Positions 1-7,808 of a stretch of DNA of 64,000 nt are shown here, one piece after another. Where the stretch lies: assembly GCA_034408855.1 (NCBI GenBank), contig JAWXCK010000217.1, positions 1 through 64,000 of the forward strand, given 5' to 3'. This DNA is from JAIYDQ01 sp034408855. GTDB lineage: Bacteria > Planctomycetota > Planctomycetia > Pirellulales > Pirellulaceae. The position numbers were made by a program, and so were the translations under genes. Every line of letters begins with the position of its first letter. The first letter of the stretch is position 1. The notes under the pieces were generated by a model, which was given only the letters and a program-made list of their open reading frames with translations, was not told the DNA's origin and did not search any database.

Positions 1-179
1 ATTGAAATCACGATCAGGCACCATTCGATCTTCGTGATCTGAAAGGCGATCGCGGCGATGCATACGAAAGCGGTCATCAACGCATGGATCCATGCGTTGT
101 GCTGCGATGCCAAGACGAGCTTCAGTCCCCCAAAGGCATGGACGAAACTGGTTATCCGATTTTTAATTGAGAATCGCAT
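1..179 (-). CDS. dgkA: diacylglycerol kinase, DgkA family (3' part outside window)
   Basis: Reading the minus strand from an ATG at 179 gives about 59 codons that run off the window edge without a stop. The peptide begins MRFSIKNRITSFVHAFGGLK and continues with an amphipathic helix containing NAWIHAL and then a hydrophobic stretch with the tail IEWCLIVIS. This order (surface helix with a conserved Gly, N..IH, membrane helix, EW near its end) matches the small integral-membrane DgkA family, which phosphorylates diacylglycerol or undecaprenol at the cytoplasmic membrane. The gene lies 40 bp downstream of rseP on the same strand and may share its transcript. The catalytic C-terminal half is outside the window, so the identification rests on the N-terminus only. 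Confidence 0.7.
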   Translation of the reverse strand, partial: MRFSIKNRITSFVHAFGGLKLVLASQHNAWIHALMTAFVCIAAIAFQITKIEWCLIVIS

Positions 180-219
180 CGCAACTTCACAGTGCCTCGT
201 GAAGGACCGATTGGGCCAA

Positions 220-2565
220 TCATCCGAATATCCTGAATAGATTCTCGACATCGTTGAACGTGACGAATAACATCAAGGCAAGCAAGGCTAGAACTCCAGC
301 AACGGTTAACCGCATTTGGAGCGCTTCGTCGACCGGCTTGCCGCGTATGGCTTCTGCGATCAGAAACATCATGTGTCCACCGTCCAATGCGGGAATCGGA
401 AGGAAATTAAGCACGGCTAAATTTGCGCTGAGCATCGTCAAGAACAAAAGTAGTTTCGTTGTTCCTTCCGAAGCAGCGCTTGTGGCGACGTAAAAAATCA
501 CGGCCGGACCGGCGGCAGCGTTGCGTGGGATCTTCCAGCTCAACGCCATTCGAAGAAATCGGAGCACGCTGGCCCCTTTGTTGACGATCTCGACAACTCC
601 CAGATTCGCCGCTTCACTCATCGAGTTCGCGCGATGAATACGCTTTGCCGGTTGAGTCAGCAAGCCTCGATCGAAGTTAAACAAATCCGGATCGTTTGAA
701 ACCTTTACGGAAAGATCTTCCACTTTGCTATCGCGGTAAAAATAGACTCGTAACTTTGTACCAATGGGTAGATGTTGGACTAGCGAGTGAAGGTACTGAG
801 ACGAGTAGCCACCTTCCAGCTTCTTTCCTTCGACCAACTCATTCCAAGTCTCTTTGCCAATTGCCTCTTTAAGAACCGCCTGTATCGACGGATCGGCATC
901 CACGTCCAGTCGAATTTGAAGGATTTTATCGCCTGGAACTAGCGTCATCCCTTCGGTAGCGTCCTTCTGATTTGGCTTAATCGTTGAAACGGTGGCCTCT
1001 GGCTTTACGACAAGTCCAGCCCCTGGTAATTCAAGGCCAACCGGGTTGTATTGCATTCCGATATCGCGGATAAAAAATGTCTCAGGTACCGTCCATTCGA
1101 ACGAATACTCTTCGCTGTCGGCTTTGCTTTCGTCGCGTTTCGATCGCTCAGCTTCCTCCTCGACGTCTTTTTTAGTAACGTTCTTTGCATCGCTCGTATC
1201 GTCGACTGTGCTGCTCGATAGGGCAGGGCTGCTTTGAGTACTGCGTTTCAACGTGAGTGTTACTTTCTCTCCCTTTTTCTTGGCAACCATTGAGGGCAAG
1301 GCGAATACGTTTTCGATCGGCTGTCCGTCGAACGATAGAATGGTATCTCCAACGGCAACGCCTGCTCGTTCAGCCGCCGAGGCAACTTGAATTGCAGCAA
1401 CAGGGCCGGTCTGGAATCCAATACCGAGCGTTCGCATCGGAAGCGGCTTCCATGTAACCTCGACTCGTTCCGATGGCCCCTTGGGATCTTTGGATTTTCT
1501 TTCAACTTGTACGGTAACAGTCTGATCGAATAGCGGATTGAGGAACTGATCTAGCTCTCGTTCAAGTGGAGCATCGATACCTTCGACCGTTGGCAATGTC
1601 GTGCCATTTACGCCAACGATCGTGTCGCCTGGTTCAAATTTTGGCAGTGTACTTTCAGCTTCCGGCCAGTTCTCGCTCATCAACGGCATGAAGGGTGATT
1701 TATCGCTAATTCGAGTCACTAGCGGCGACGAAATGCCGATGCGCAACATTTGATTTTTGGGGTCATGACGAGTCGTACCGACGATGCTGAACGGAACCGT
1801 CGCTCCCGCTCGATCGACCAAGACTGGAATCGGTTCTTTAGGATGATCGAAACCTGCTAGTGCGATCGATTCATTCATATCCCGAAACGATAAGTTCGCA
1901 TTCGGCGCTTTCATTTCCGCAATTTGAACGATCTGATCGCCGCTTTGAAGGCCGGCTTGCCAAGCAGGATCGCCGGCGACGACATCGCCGATGATCGTCG
2001 GTTCGTAGGAAACGCCAATCTTGTAGGCGATAGCGGCGAAGAGGATACCAAAGATGATATTCATCACGACGCCGGCACTGATGATGACCATTCGAGCAAA
2101 GACACTCTTGGCCGGAAAGGATCTCGGGTCATATTGAGCTCGACCAACCGCTTCTACCTGATCGTTCCCGGCAACGCGTATCCGTTCGTTTTCTTTTTCG
2201 GCATTGCGAGGATCGTCGTCTTGTCCAAGCATTTTGACGTAGCCGCCCAATGGAATACTGCCGATCCCATATTCGGTTTCGCCCCATTGAAAGTGAAATA
2301 GTTTGGCTGGCAACCTAATCGGGCCCAAACTGATCGGCACATCAAATCCGACGTAGAATTTTTCGCACTTCACGCCAAAAAACTTGGCCGCCAAGAAATG
2401 TCCAAGTTCATGGACAAAGATGACAAATCCCAAGCCGATAGCCACGCGAAGGATGTTCCAAAGCGTTGCTCCCCAGGCCGCTAAGTATTCGGCATTGCTC
2501 GAAGTTGCCAGCAGCCACGGCATAGAGGTAGAAACAGAGTCGATAAATAGAACAGAATCTAGCAT
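220..2565 (-). CDS. rseP: RseP-type site-2 zinc metalloprotease, enlarged
   Basis: This is an intramembrane M50B protease that cleaves membrane-anchored regulators such as anti-sigma factors after a first cut outside the membrane. The zinc motif HELGH is at residues 52-56 in the first membrane helix, a second helix follows near 157-180, and the LDGGH-type motif with the third zinc ligand is near residue 725 before two C-terminal helices. PDZ-like segments lie between. The start chosen at 2565 overlaps the dxr stop as ATGCTAG; an in-frame ATG exists 14 codons upstream but inside dxr. At 781 residues the protein is far longer than the roughly 450 of E. coli RseP. The excess is in the periplasmic region and includes a Ser/Glu/Lys-rich linker around residues 440-490. 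Confidence 0.93.
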   Translation of the reverse strand: MLDSVLFIDSVSTSMPWLLATSSNAEYLAAWGATLWNILRVAIGLGFVIFVHELGHFLAAKFFGVKCEKFYVGFDVPISLGPIRLPAKLFHFQWGETEYGIGSIPLGGYVKMLGQDDDPRNAEKENERIRVAGNDQVEAVGRAQYDPRSFPAKSVFARMVIISAGVVMNIIFGILFAAIAYKIGVSYEPTIIGDVVAGDPAWQAGLQSGDQIVQIAEMKAPNANLSFRDMNESIALAGFDHPKEPIPVLVDRAGATVPFSIVGTTRHDPKNQMLRIGISSPLVTRISDKSPFMPLMSENWPEAESTLPKFEPGDTIVGVNGTTLPTVEGIDAPLERELDQFLNPLFDQTVTVQVERKSKDPKGPSERVEVTWKPLPMRTLGIGFQTGPVAAIQVASAAERAGVAVGDTILSFDGQPIENVFALPSMVAKKKGEKVTLTLKRSTQSSPALSSSTVDDTSDAKNVTKKDVEEEAERSKRDESKADSEEYSFEWTVPETFFIRDIGMQYNPVGLELPGAGLVVKPEATVSTIKPNQKDATEGMTLVPGDKILQIRLDVDADPSIQAVLKEAIGKETWNELVEGKKLEGGYSSQYLHSLVQHLPIGTKLRVYFYRDSKVEDLSVKVSNDPDLFNFDRGLLTQPAKRIHRANSMSEAANLGVVEIVNKGASVLRFLRMALSWKIPRNAAAGPAVIFYVATSAASEGTTKLLLFLTMLSANLAVLNFLPIPALDGGHMMFLIAEAIRGKPVDEALQMRLTVAGVLALLALMLFVTFNDVENLFRIFG

Positions 2566-3746
2566 TCCAGTTGCTTCCAACGTAGTACTTCGGCCCGCGA
2601 CCAACAATCTAGCGACAGCAAATCGTCTAGGTTGGGCGAGGGATCGAAGGTGTGATTTTCAAGGACAATTCGACAGACTTTTTCGATTTCGGTAAAGCGA
2701 ATATGTCCGGCTAGGAACAATTCGACGGCAGCTTCGTTAGCCCCATTCAGGACGGCACCCGCCGTTCCACCAGCCTTCGCGACTTCGTAACCTAAACGCA
2801 AAGCTGGGTAACGCTCCAAATCGGCTGGCTTCCAATCCAATTGGACCGGTGTCGACCAGTCGACGCGGCGGGCCGGACCGTCCATTCGATTAGGATACGT
2901 CAAAGCATACTGGATCGGCAATCGCATGTCGGGGGGGCTAAGCTGGGCAATGACCGATCCATCGATGAACTCGACCATCGAGTGGATCATCGATTGAGGG
3001 TGAATGACGACCGAGATTTTTTCGGGTTCGATATTGAAAAGCCACCGGGCTTCGATGATTTCCAGCGATTTGTTCATCATGGTCGCCGAATCGACCGTGA
3101 TTTTTCGCCCCATATTCCAGGTAGGGTGATTCAATGCTTCTTCGACCGTCGCATTTGCCAATTTTTCGATCGGCATATCGCGCAGACTTCCGCCGCTTGC
3201 CGTCAGAACGATGCGGCGAACTTGATCGAGCGATTTTCCAGACTCTAGTGCTTGAAATACTGCACTATGTTCGCTATCGATAGGCAGCAATCGAGCTCCA
3301 TTCTTCTTGACGGCGTCCAGCATCAATGGACCTGCGACCACTAACGACTCTTTATTGGCTAAAGCCAACGTTTTTCCAGCTCGAGCCGCCGCCAGCGAGC
3401 TCGGCAAACCCGCGCTACCGACAATTCCAGCCACCACGATGTCGACATTTGGATCCGACGCCAGTTCTTCAAGGGCAGCTTGACCATGGGAAATGACCGT
3501 TCTATTTCCCGCACTTGCGCCTAGGTCTGCAAATGTGTCCAAGGGCAATTGACTAGAATCCGTCAACACGGCCCGAGCTGGTTGAAATTCCAAAATCTGC
3601 TTGCGGAGCAGATCTTGCTGGCTATGGGCCGTGAGTCCCCAGACATTGTAGGGAAAACCCAGTTGTTTTAGAACTTCTAATGTGGCCGTACCGATGCTCC
3701 CCGTCGAACCGAAAACGGCGACATTTCGTCGAGCTACGTCGGCCAT
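2559..3746 (-). CDS. dxr: 1-deoxy-D-xylulose 5-phosphate reductoisomerase
   Basis: This cytoplasmic enzyme converts DXP to 2-C-methyl-D-erythritol 4-phosphate with NADPH, the committing step of the non-mevalonate isoprenoid pathway. The NADPH-binding motif GSTGSIG is at residues 13-19. ANKESLV, IDSEHSA and the ITVDSATMMNKSLE region follow in the family order. With the start at 3746 the length is 395 residues, the usual size. A GGAAG ribosome-binding site (3755-3759) sits 8 bases before this ATG, which argues against the longer reading to 3872. The stop overlaps the rseP start by 7 bp, the common dxr-rseP pairing, so the two are probably translationally coupled. Confidence 0.95.
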   Translation of the reverse strand: MADVARRNVAVFGSTGSIGTATLEVLKQLGFPYNVWGLTAHSQQDLLRKQILEFQPARAVLTDSSQLPLDTFADLGASAGNRTVISHGQAALEELASDPNVDIVVAGIVGSAGLPSSLAAARAGKTLALANKESLVVAGPLMLDAVKKNGARLLPIDSEHSAVFQALESGKSLDQVRRIVLTASGGSLRDMPIEKLANATVEEALNHPTWNMGRKITVDSATMMNKSLEIIEARWLFNIEPEKISVVIHPQSMIHSMVEFIDGSVIAQLSPPDMRLPIQYALTYPNRMDGPARRVDWSTPVQLDWKPADLERYPALRLGYEVAKAGGTAGAVLNGANEAAVELFLAGHIRFTEIEKVCRIVLENHTFDPSPNLDDLLSLDCWSRAEVLRWKQLEC

Positions 3747-3972
3747 CAAGCTATCTTCCACAAAGGATTGCGTATCGCATAAAATGATCTGGCCAAAATA
3801 TACCAGGAAACTAGGACGTGAATAATCGTCAAAACCGTGCTTGTCGCCTGATAAATTCGAATCCAGGCCCAAATGCTGCTCGGCGGTCGCGATATTTCGA
3901 TCGCCTCCAAGACATACTTAAAGTTCCCAAAAGGGCTCAAACTTCCATAAGTTCTTTCGATATCAGAAACTC

Positions 3973-6057
3973 ATGAGCGAAAACAAGAACATCGAGAAAC
4001 GTAATTCGGAATCGACCCCCATGCAATGGCTCAAGTATCTTTCATTAGGATTCTTGGGATTGGTCATTTTGACGGTTTTTTACATGGATAATACGGTCAC
4101 GTTGGCCTATCCACAGTTCAAGGAATTAGTCGAGCAGACACCGGCTCGCGATTCATCCGATTCGCCTGCGGCGGTCGACGAACTGAACTCGAAGAAGTCT
4201 GGAAAAATCATCCTTCCAGCCACCAAGACATCCAAAAATCGCCGCGAATTCAGTCGACTCAAGGATGTTGCACTCGACGATAGCTACATTCAAGGCAAGG
4301 TTCGCTATCGAGAGTTGGACGCCGATGACAAGGTTGTACCGGGAACCGAATTCGAAGCGATTCCATTTCGAGTCGCTAACGATGGGAACGCCGAAACCAA
4401 TCGAAACATCCGCGAACTGTTAACCGAAGCGAAAATTGACTGGCGCAATAATCCGGGGCCGGGTCTGTTTGCTCAGTATTTGCCATTCATCATCTTGATG
4501 TTGCTCCCGCTCGTCTTGATCGGTTTAATGATGCGAAAGATGGGCGGGATCGGCTCGCCGATGCAGTTCGGTCGCTCGCGAGGCAAGCTCTACGCCCAGC
4601 AAGACACGGCCGTCACCTTCAATGACGTGGCTGGTATCGACGAAGCTGTCGAAGAGGTCCGCGAAGTCGTCGACTTCCTACAGAATCCTGACAAGTATCA
4701 AAAACTGGGTGGACGCATTCCGAAAGGCGTGCTTCTGGTCGGTCCTCCCGGGACAGGAAAAACCCTTCTAGCCAAAGCGATCGCAGGCGAAGCAGGCGTA
4801 CCGTTTTACTCGCTCTCTGGAAGTGACTTCGTCGAAATGTTCGTCGGAGTCGGTGCGGCTCGTGTTCGCGATATGTTCCAGCAAGCGACCGCCAAAGCGC
4901 CTTGCATCATCTTCATCGATGAGCTCGACGCGCTCGGGAAAAGCCGAGCTGGAAATGTTCCCGGGTCGCATGACGAACGCGAGCAGACCTTGAATGCCTT
5001 GCTCGTCGAGATGGATGGATTCGAAGCCAACAACGGTGTCATTGTTATGGCGGCTACCAATCGCCCCGAAACACTCGACTCGGCTTTGCTTCGCCCTGGC
5101 CGCTTTGATCGTAACGTTCTCGTCGATCGTCCTGACAAAGCAGGCCGCGAAGAGATTCTCAAAGTCCATGTGAAGAACGTCAAGCTGGGTACGAATGTCG
5201 ATCTTCGACAAACCGCTTCGATTACGCCGGGGTTCGTCGGTGCCGATCTTGCGAACTTGGTGAACGAAGCCGCATTGCTAGCGGCTCGGAAAGGAAAAAC
5301 GTCCGTCGGACAAGAAGAGTTCAACGATGGCGTGGAACGCGTAACCGCTGGTCTCGAGAAAAAGAAACGCTTGATGAACGAGTCCGAAAAGAAACGTGTG
5401 GCTTATCACGAAGCGGGCCATGCGCTCGTCGCATATTCCTTGCCCGATACCGATCCTGTCCATAAAGTCTCGATTATTCCACGCGGTGTTGCCGCGCTCG
5501 GTTACACCATGCAGCGTCCCGAAGGCGATCGTTATTTGATGACGCAACCCGAGCTTGAAGCACAGATGCAAGTCCTTCTCGCTGGCACCCTCACCGAAGA
5601 AATCATCTTTCGCGATATTAGCACCGGTGCGCAAAACGATCTTGAACGAGCGACTGCCATTGCTCGCGGTATGGTCATGGAATATGGGATGAGCCGCTTA
5701 GGACGCATCAATTTCCGAGAAAGCAATCGATCTCCCTTTTTAATGTCGATGGGTGGTGATGGGCGCAGTCGCGAATACTCCGAGCAAACGGCTCGAGAAA
5801 TCGATCAAGAAGTCAAACGTCTGATCGACGAAAGCGTTGTCAAAACACGCCTCATTCTCAGCGAACGCCGAGCCGCGCTGGAAGCGATCGCACAGCGGCT
5901 TATCGAAGTCGAAGTCGTCGATGCAACCGATCTCAAAAGCCTCGTCGATGCAACGCTCGATGGCCCAAGAGTCGTGCCAGGCACTTCGACATCCACAAGA
6001 AAAATCGAGCCGCCCAATAGTGGACTAAGCAAAGATTCGCCAATCGCTCAATCGTAG
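3973..6057 (+). CDS. ftsH: ATP-dependent zinc metalloprotease FtsH
   Basis: This is a membrane-anchored AAA+ protease that unfolds and degrades membrane and short-lived cytoplasmic proteins as a hexamer. A first membrane helix is at about residues 18-40, then an extracytoplasmic domain of about 125 residues, and a second helix near 166-187. Walker A GPPGTGKT is at 257-264, the Walker B region IIFIDELDA follows, then the arginine-finger stretch RPGRFDRNV, and the zinc motif HEAGH at 479-483. The 694-residue length is slightly above the usual 610-650 because of the longer external domain and a Ser/Pro-rich tail. No clear Shine-Dalgarno sequence precedes the ATG. It is divergent from dxr with a 226-bp spacer that must hold both promoters. 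Confidence 0.96.
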   Translation: MSENKNIEKRNSESTPMQWLKYLSLGFLGLVILTVFYMDNTVTLAYPQFKELVEQTPARDSSDSPAAVDELNSKKSGKIILPATKTSKNRREFSRLKDVALDDSYIQGKVRYRELDADDKVVPGTEFEAIPFRVANDGNAETNRNIRELLTEAKIDWRNNPGPGLFAQYLPFIILMLLPLVLIGLMMRKMGGIGSPMQFGRSRGKLYAQQDTAVTFNDVAGIDEAVEEVREVVDFLQNPDKYQKLGGRIPKGVLLVGPPGTGKTLLAKAIAGEAGVPFYSLSGSDFVEMFVGVGAARVRDMFQQATAKAPCIIFIDELDALGKSRAGNVPGSHDEREQTLNALLVEMDGFEANNGVIVMAATNRPETLDSALLRPGRFDRNVLVDRPDKAGREEILKVHVKNVKLGTNVDLRQTASITPGFVGADLANLVNEAALLAARKGKTSVGQEEFNDGVERVTAGLEKKKRLMNESEKKRVAYHEAGHALVAYSLPDTDPVHKVSIIPRGVAALGYTMQRPEGDRYLMTQPELEAQMQVLLAGTLTEEIIFRDISTGAQNDLERATAIARGMVMEYGMSRLGRINFRESNRSPFLMSMGGDGRSREYSEQTAREIDQEVKRLIDESVVKTRLILSERRAALEAIAQRLIEVEVVDATDLKSLVDATLDGPRVVPGTSTSTRKIEPPNSGLSKDSPIAQS

Positions 6058-6080
6058 TCCTTTTACCATATTACATTTTA

Positions 6081-6165
6081 GGGTGGCACGCTCTGAGGCT
6101 TTGCGAAGGGCGTGGCGAATTTCAAGTTTTCTCCACGCCCATCGAAGACTCTGGGCGTGCCACCC
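6081..6165. repeat. Intergenic inverted repeat, GGGTGGCACG family, full copy
   Basis: The outer arms GGGTGGCACGC (6081-6091) and GCGTGCCACCC (6155-6165) are perfect reverse complements. Inside them GGGCGTGG and CCACGCCC (about 6108-6140) form a second inverted pair. A half copy occurs at 11845-11878. The element sits between ftsH and a hydrolase gene on the same strand and could act as a transcript-end or processing hairpin. It has no obvious coding content. Confidence 0.8.
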
Positions 6166-6169
6166 GGTC

Positions 6170-6197
6170 GAACTAGGAACAACGAACTAGGAACAAC
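6170..6197 (+). promoter_or_regulatory. Tandemly duplicated ribosome-binding segment
   Basis: The 14-base unit GAACTAGGAACAAC occurs twice head to tail (6170-6183 and 6184-6197) directly before the ATG at 6199. Each copy carries AGGA. The second copy places AGGA 7 bases before the start codon, a normal Shine-Dalgarno spacing. This supports the start at 6199 rather than the upstream in-frame ATG at 6112, which lies inside the repeat element. Confidence 0.7.
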
Positions 6198-6198
6198 G

Positions 6199-7677
6199 AT
6201 GAAACGAACTCTGAACGCGATTGCCTTCCTCTGCTTCGTAGCGTTTTCACTGTCGCTCTTTGCCGAGTCGGGTGTCAAACCCGCAACGATTGATATCGCA
6301 GCCATTCAAGATGCGAGCACTTTGGAAACCAAAGTACTTCAAGAATGGCAACCTGTTGCAAAGCTCAAGGGCGTCAAGCAAAAATTGGTCGAGATCACCG
6401 TTTGCGAATGGTGGCCCGGACAGAAAGTTCGCTTGCCTGTTACCTTCTGCGCGCCGGAATCGAGTGCCTTATGTACGAATGTTATCGTCGGCAACATGGG
6501 CCTAGCCTCGAAACCAGCCGTCCCATCCGGCGCAATGCTTGAACTGCTAACGCAACACGGAGTTGGAGTCGTTTTAGTGGGGATGGGGACCATCGATGCG
6601 ATGGAGCCTAAAGGCGAATTGCATCTAGGCATGAAGCAGCATTTGCTCGATTCCAAGGACGCTCGCTATACGCCCGCTTGGATTTGGGGGATGAGCGACA
6701 TGCGAGGTCTAACGGCGGCTATCGCTGAATCATCGGTGTTCCAGCCCAAAAAAGTTTTAGCCACCGGTGGATCCAAACGAGGTGTGGGAGCCGCTGTTTG
6801 CGGGATTCACGACAGTCGCTTTACGGCCATCATGCCTGTCGTCGCTCCGATTCTTGGCAACCCAGGAAGTGCCTATGTGCGCGGGAGCTTTCTTCAAAAG
6901 GAAGATGCGATGAATATCGAGTTCCTAAACCAGATCTCGCCAGGTTCGAATCCGCTCGGATTACCCGCCACGGCTCGTCAGTCGCTCGAAGAGCGCGAGG
7001 AACGTCGTCTCGACCAAGCCATCACAATTCAACAAGCATTGGCGGCTGGTTGGACCGAAGAAGAAATGCGTCAAATGAACGACGAAGCTTGGAACCTATG
7101 CAAAATCGCTAAACATCTCGATCGCGTCCGCAACAAGGGACTCGAATATTTTTACCATGTTGGAACGAACGACAATGTTTGTCCGTCGCTCATGGATTTG
7201 GGCCGCATACATCCAGAATTTCCGCTCTATATTCTCCCCGGTGGGCAACACGGAGGGCCAACTACGAGCGGCTTTACGTTGCAGACACCGACACAACCCG
7301 AAGCCGATGAGAATTTTTACGCGTTTGCTCGTCACCATTTCTTTAACGATCGCTCTATTCCGCCAACGCCTAAAGTTAAATCAGAATTCGATGCTGCAAC
7401 CAACAAACTCAAGGTGACGATTACAGTCGCTCCGGGTCAAAAAATTACCCGTCAATCGCTTTCATGGTGCGAGAATCGTCATCCGCCCTATACACTAGCC
7501 GCCGAGTACGATGCTTGGCAATCTCGCGAAATTCAAGCGTCGCCAACGAACACACACATCGAATGGATCCAAGTCCCGAGTTCGGCAAACTCGATCGATT
7601 TTATATCGACGCACACATCGATTGGCAATGAAATTCCCTTTCACTTTTCATCGCCCTATCAGCGATGGCGCCGGTAG
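6199..7677 (+). CDS. Exported PqaA-like alpha/beta hydrolase
   Basis: This 492-residue protein begins with a signal peptide (MKRTLNAIAFLCFVAFSLSL, then FAES). The body resembles the PhoPQ-activated pathogenicity-related (PqaA) family of alpha/beta hydrolases. A nucleophile elbow GGSKRG places Ser at residue 192, preceded by a PAWIWGMSDMRG segment. A late HVGTND segment and GGQHGG could supply the acid and His of the triad. After about residue 400 comes a beta-rich C-terminal region. The family is known as predicted secreted hydrolases; the substrate is unknown. It starts downstream of a repeat element and stands alone, convergent with the large beta-propeller gene. Confidence 0.7.
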   Translation: MKRTLNAIAFLCFVAFSLSLFAESGVKPATIDIAAIQDASTLETKVLQEWQPVAKLKGVKQKLVEITVCEWWPGQKVRLPVTFCAPESSALCTNVIVGNMGLASKPAVPSGAMLELLTQHGVGVVLVGMGTIDAMEPKGELHLGMKQHLLDSKDARYTPAWIWGMSDMRGLTAAIAESSVFQPKKVLATGGSKRGVGAAVCGIHDSRFTAIMPVVAPILGNPGSAYVRGSFLQKEDAMNIEFLNQISPGSNPLGLPATARQSLEEREERRLDQAITIQQALAAGWTEEEMRQMNDEAWNLCKIAKHLDRVRNKGLEYFYHVGTNDNVCPSLMDLGRIHPEFPLYILPGGQHGGPTTSGFTLQTPTQPEADENFYAFARHHFFNDRSIPPTPKVKSEFDAATNKLKVTITVAPGQKITRQSLSWCENRHPPYTLAAEYDAWQSREIQASPTNTHIEWIQVPSSANSIDFISTHTSIGNEIPFHFSSPYQRWRR

Positions 7678-7720
7678 ATCATAGTGGTTCTTCACTCTAG
7701 ACCGTGAGGAATCCTGTAGG

Positions 7721-7787
7721 TCAGTCTTTCCACGACTGAAACCGCAGCGAAGCTGCGGGGGGGTACTGCATCTCGGAGAGATGCAGC
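7721..7787. repeat. Cluster of three small hairpins between convergent genes
   Basis: Three adjacent inverted repeats fill this gap: TCAGTC/GACTGA (7721-7739), CCGCAGC-GAA-GCTGCGG (7742-7758) and CTGCATCTC-GGA-GAGATGCAG (7767-7787). The last two are perfect stems with three-base loops. They lie between the ends of two convergent genes, where they could terminate transcription from either side, though no T-run follows. They belong to the triloop hairpin type also seen at 38069-38210, 58790-58820 and 63862-63880. Confidence 0.75.
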
Positions 7788-7808
7788 TACGTGTCAAACC
7801 GCCAGCCC

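Noticed and set aside
4768..5324. Two long minus-strand open frames inside ftsH
   Set aside because: They are antisense to the highly conserved AAA domain, show no family resemblance and have no ribosome-binding site; they reflect codon bias of ftsH.
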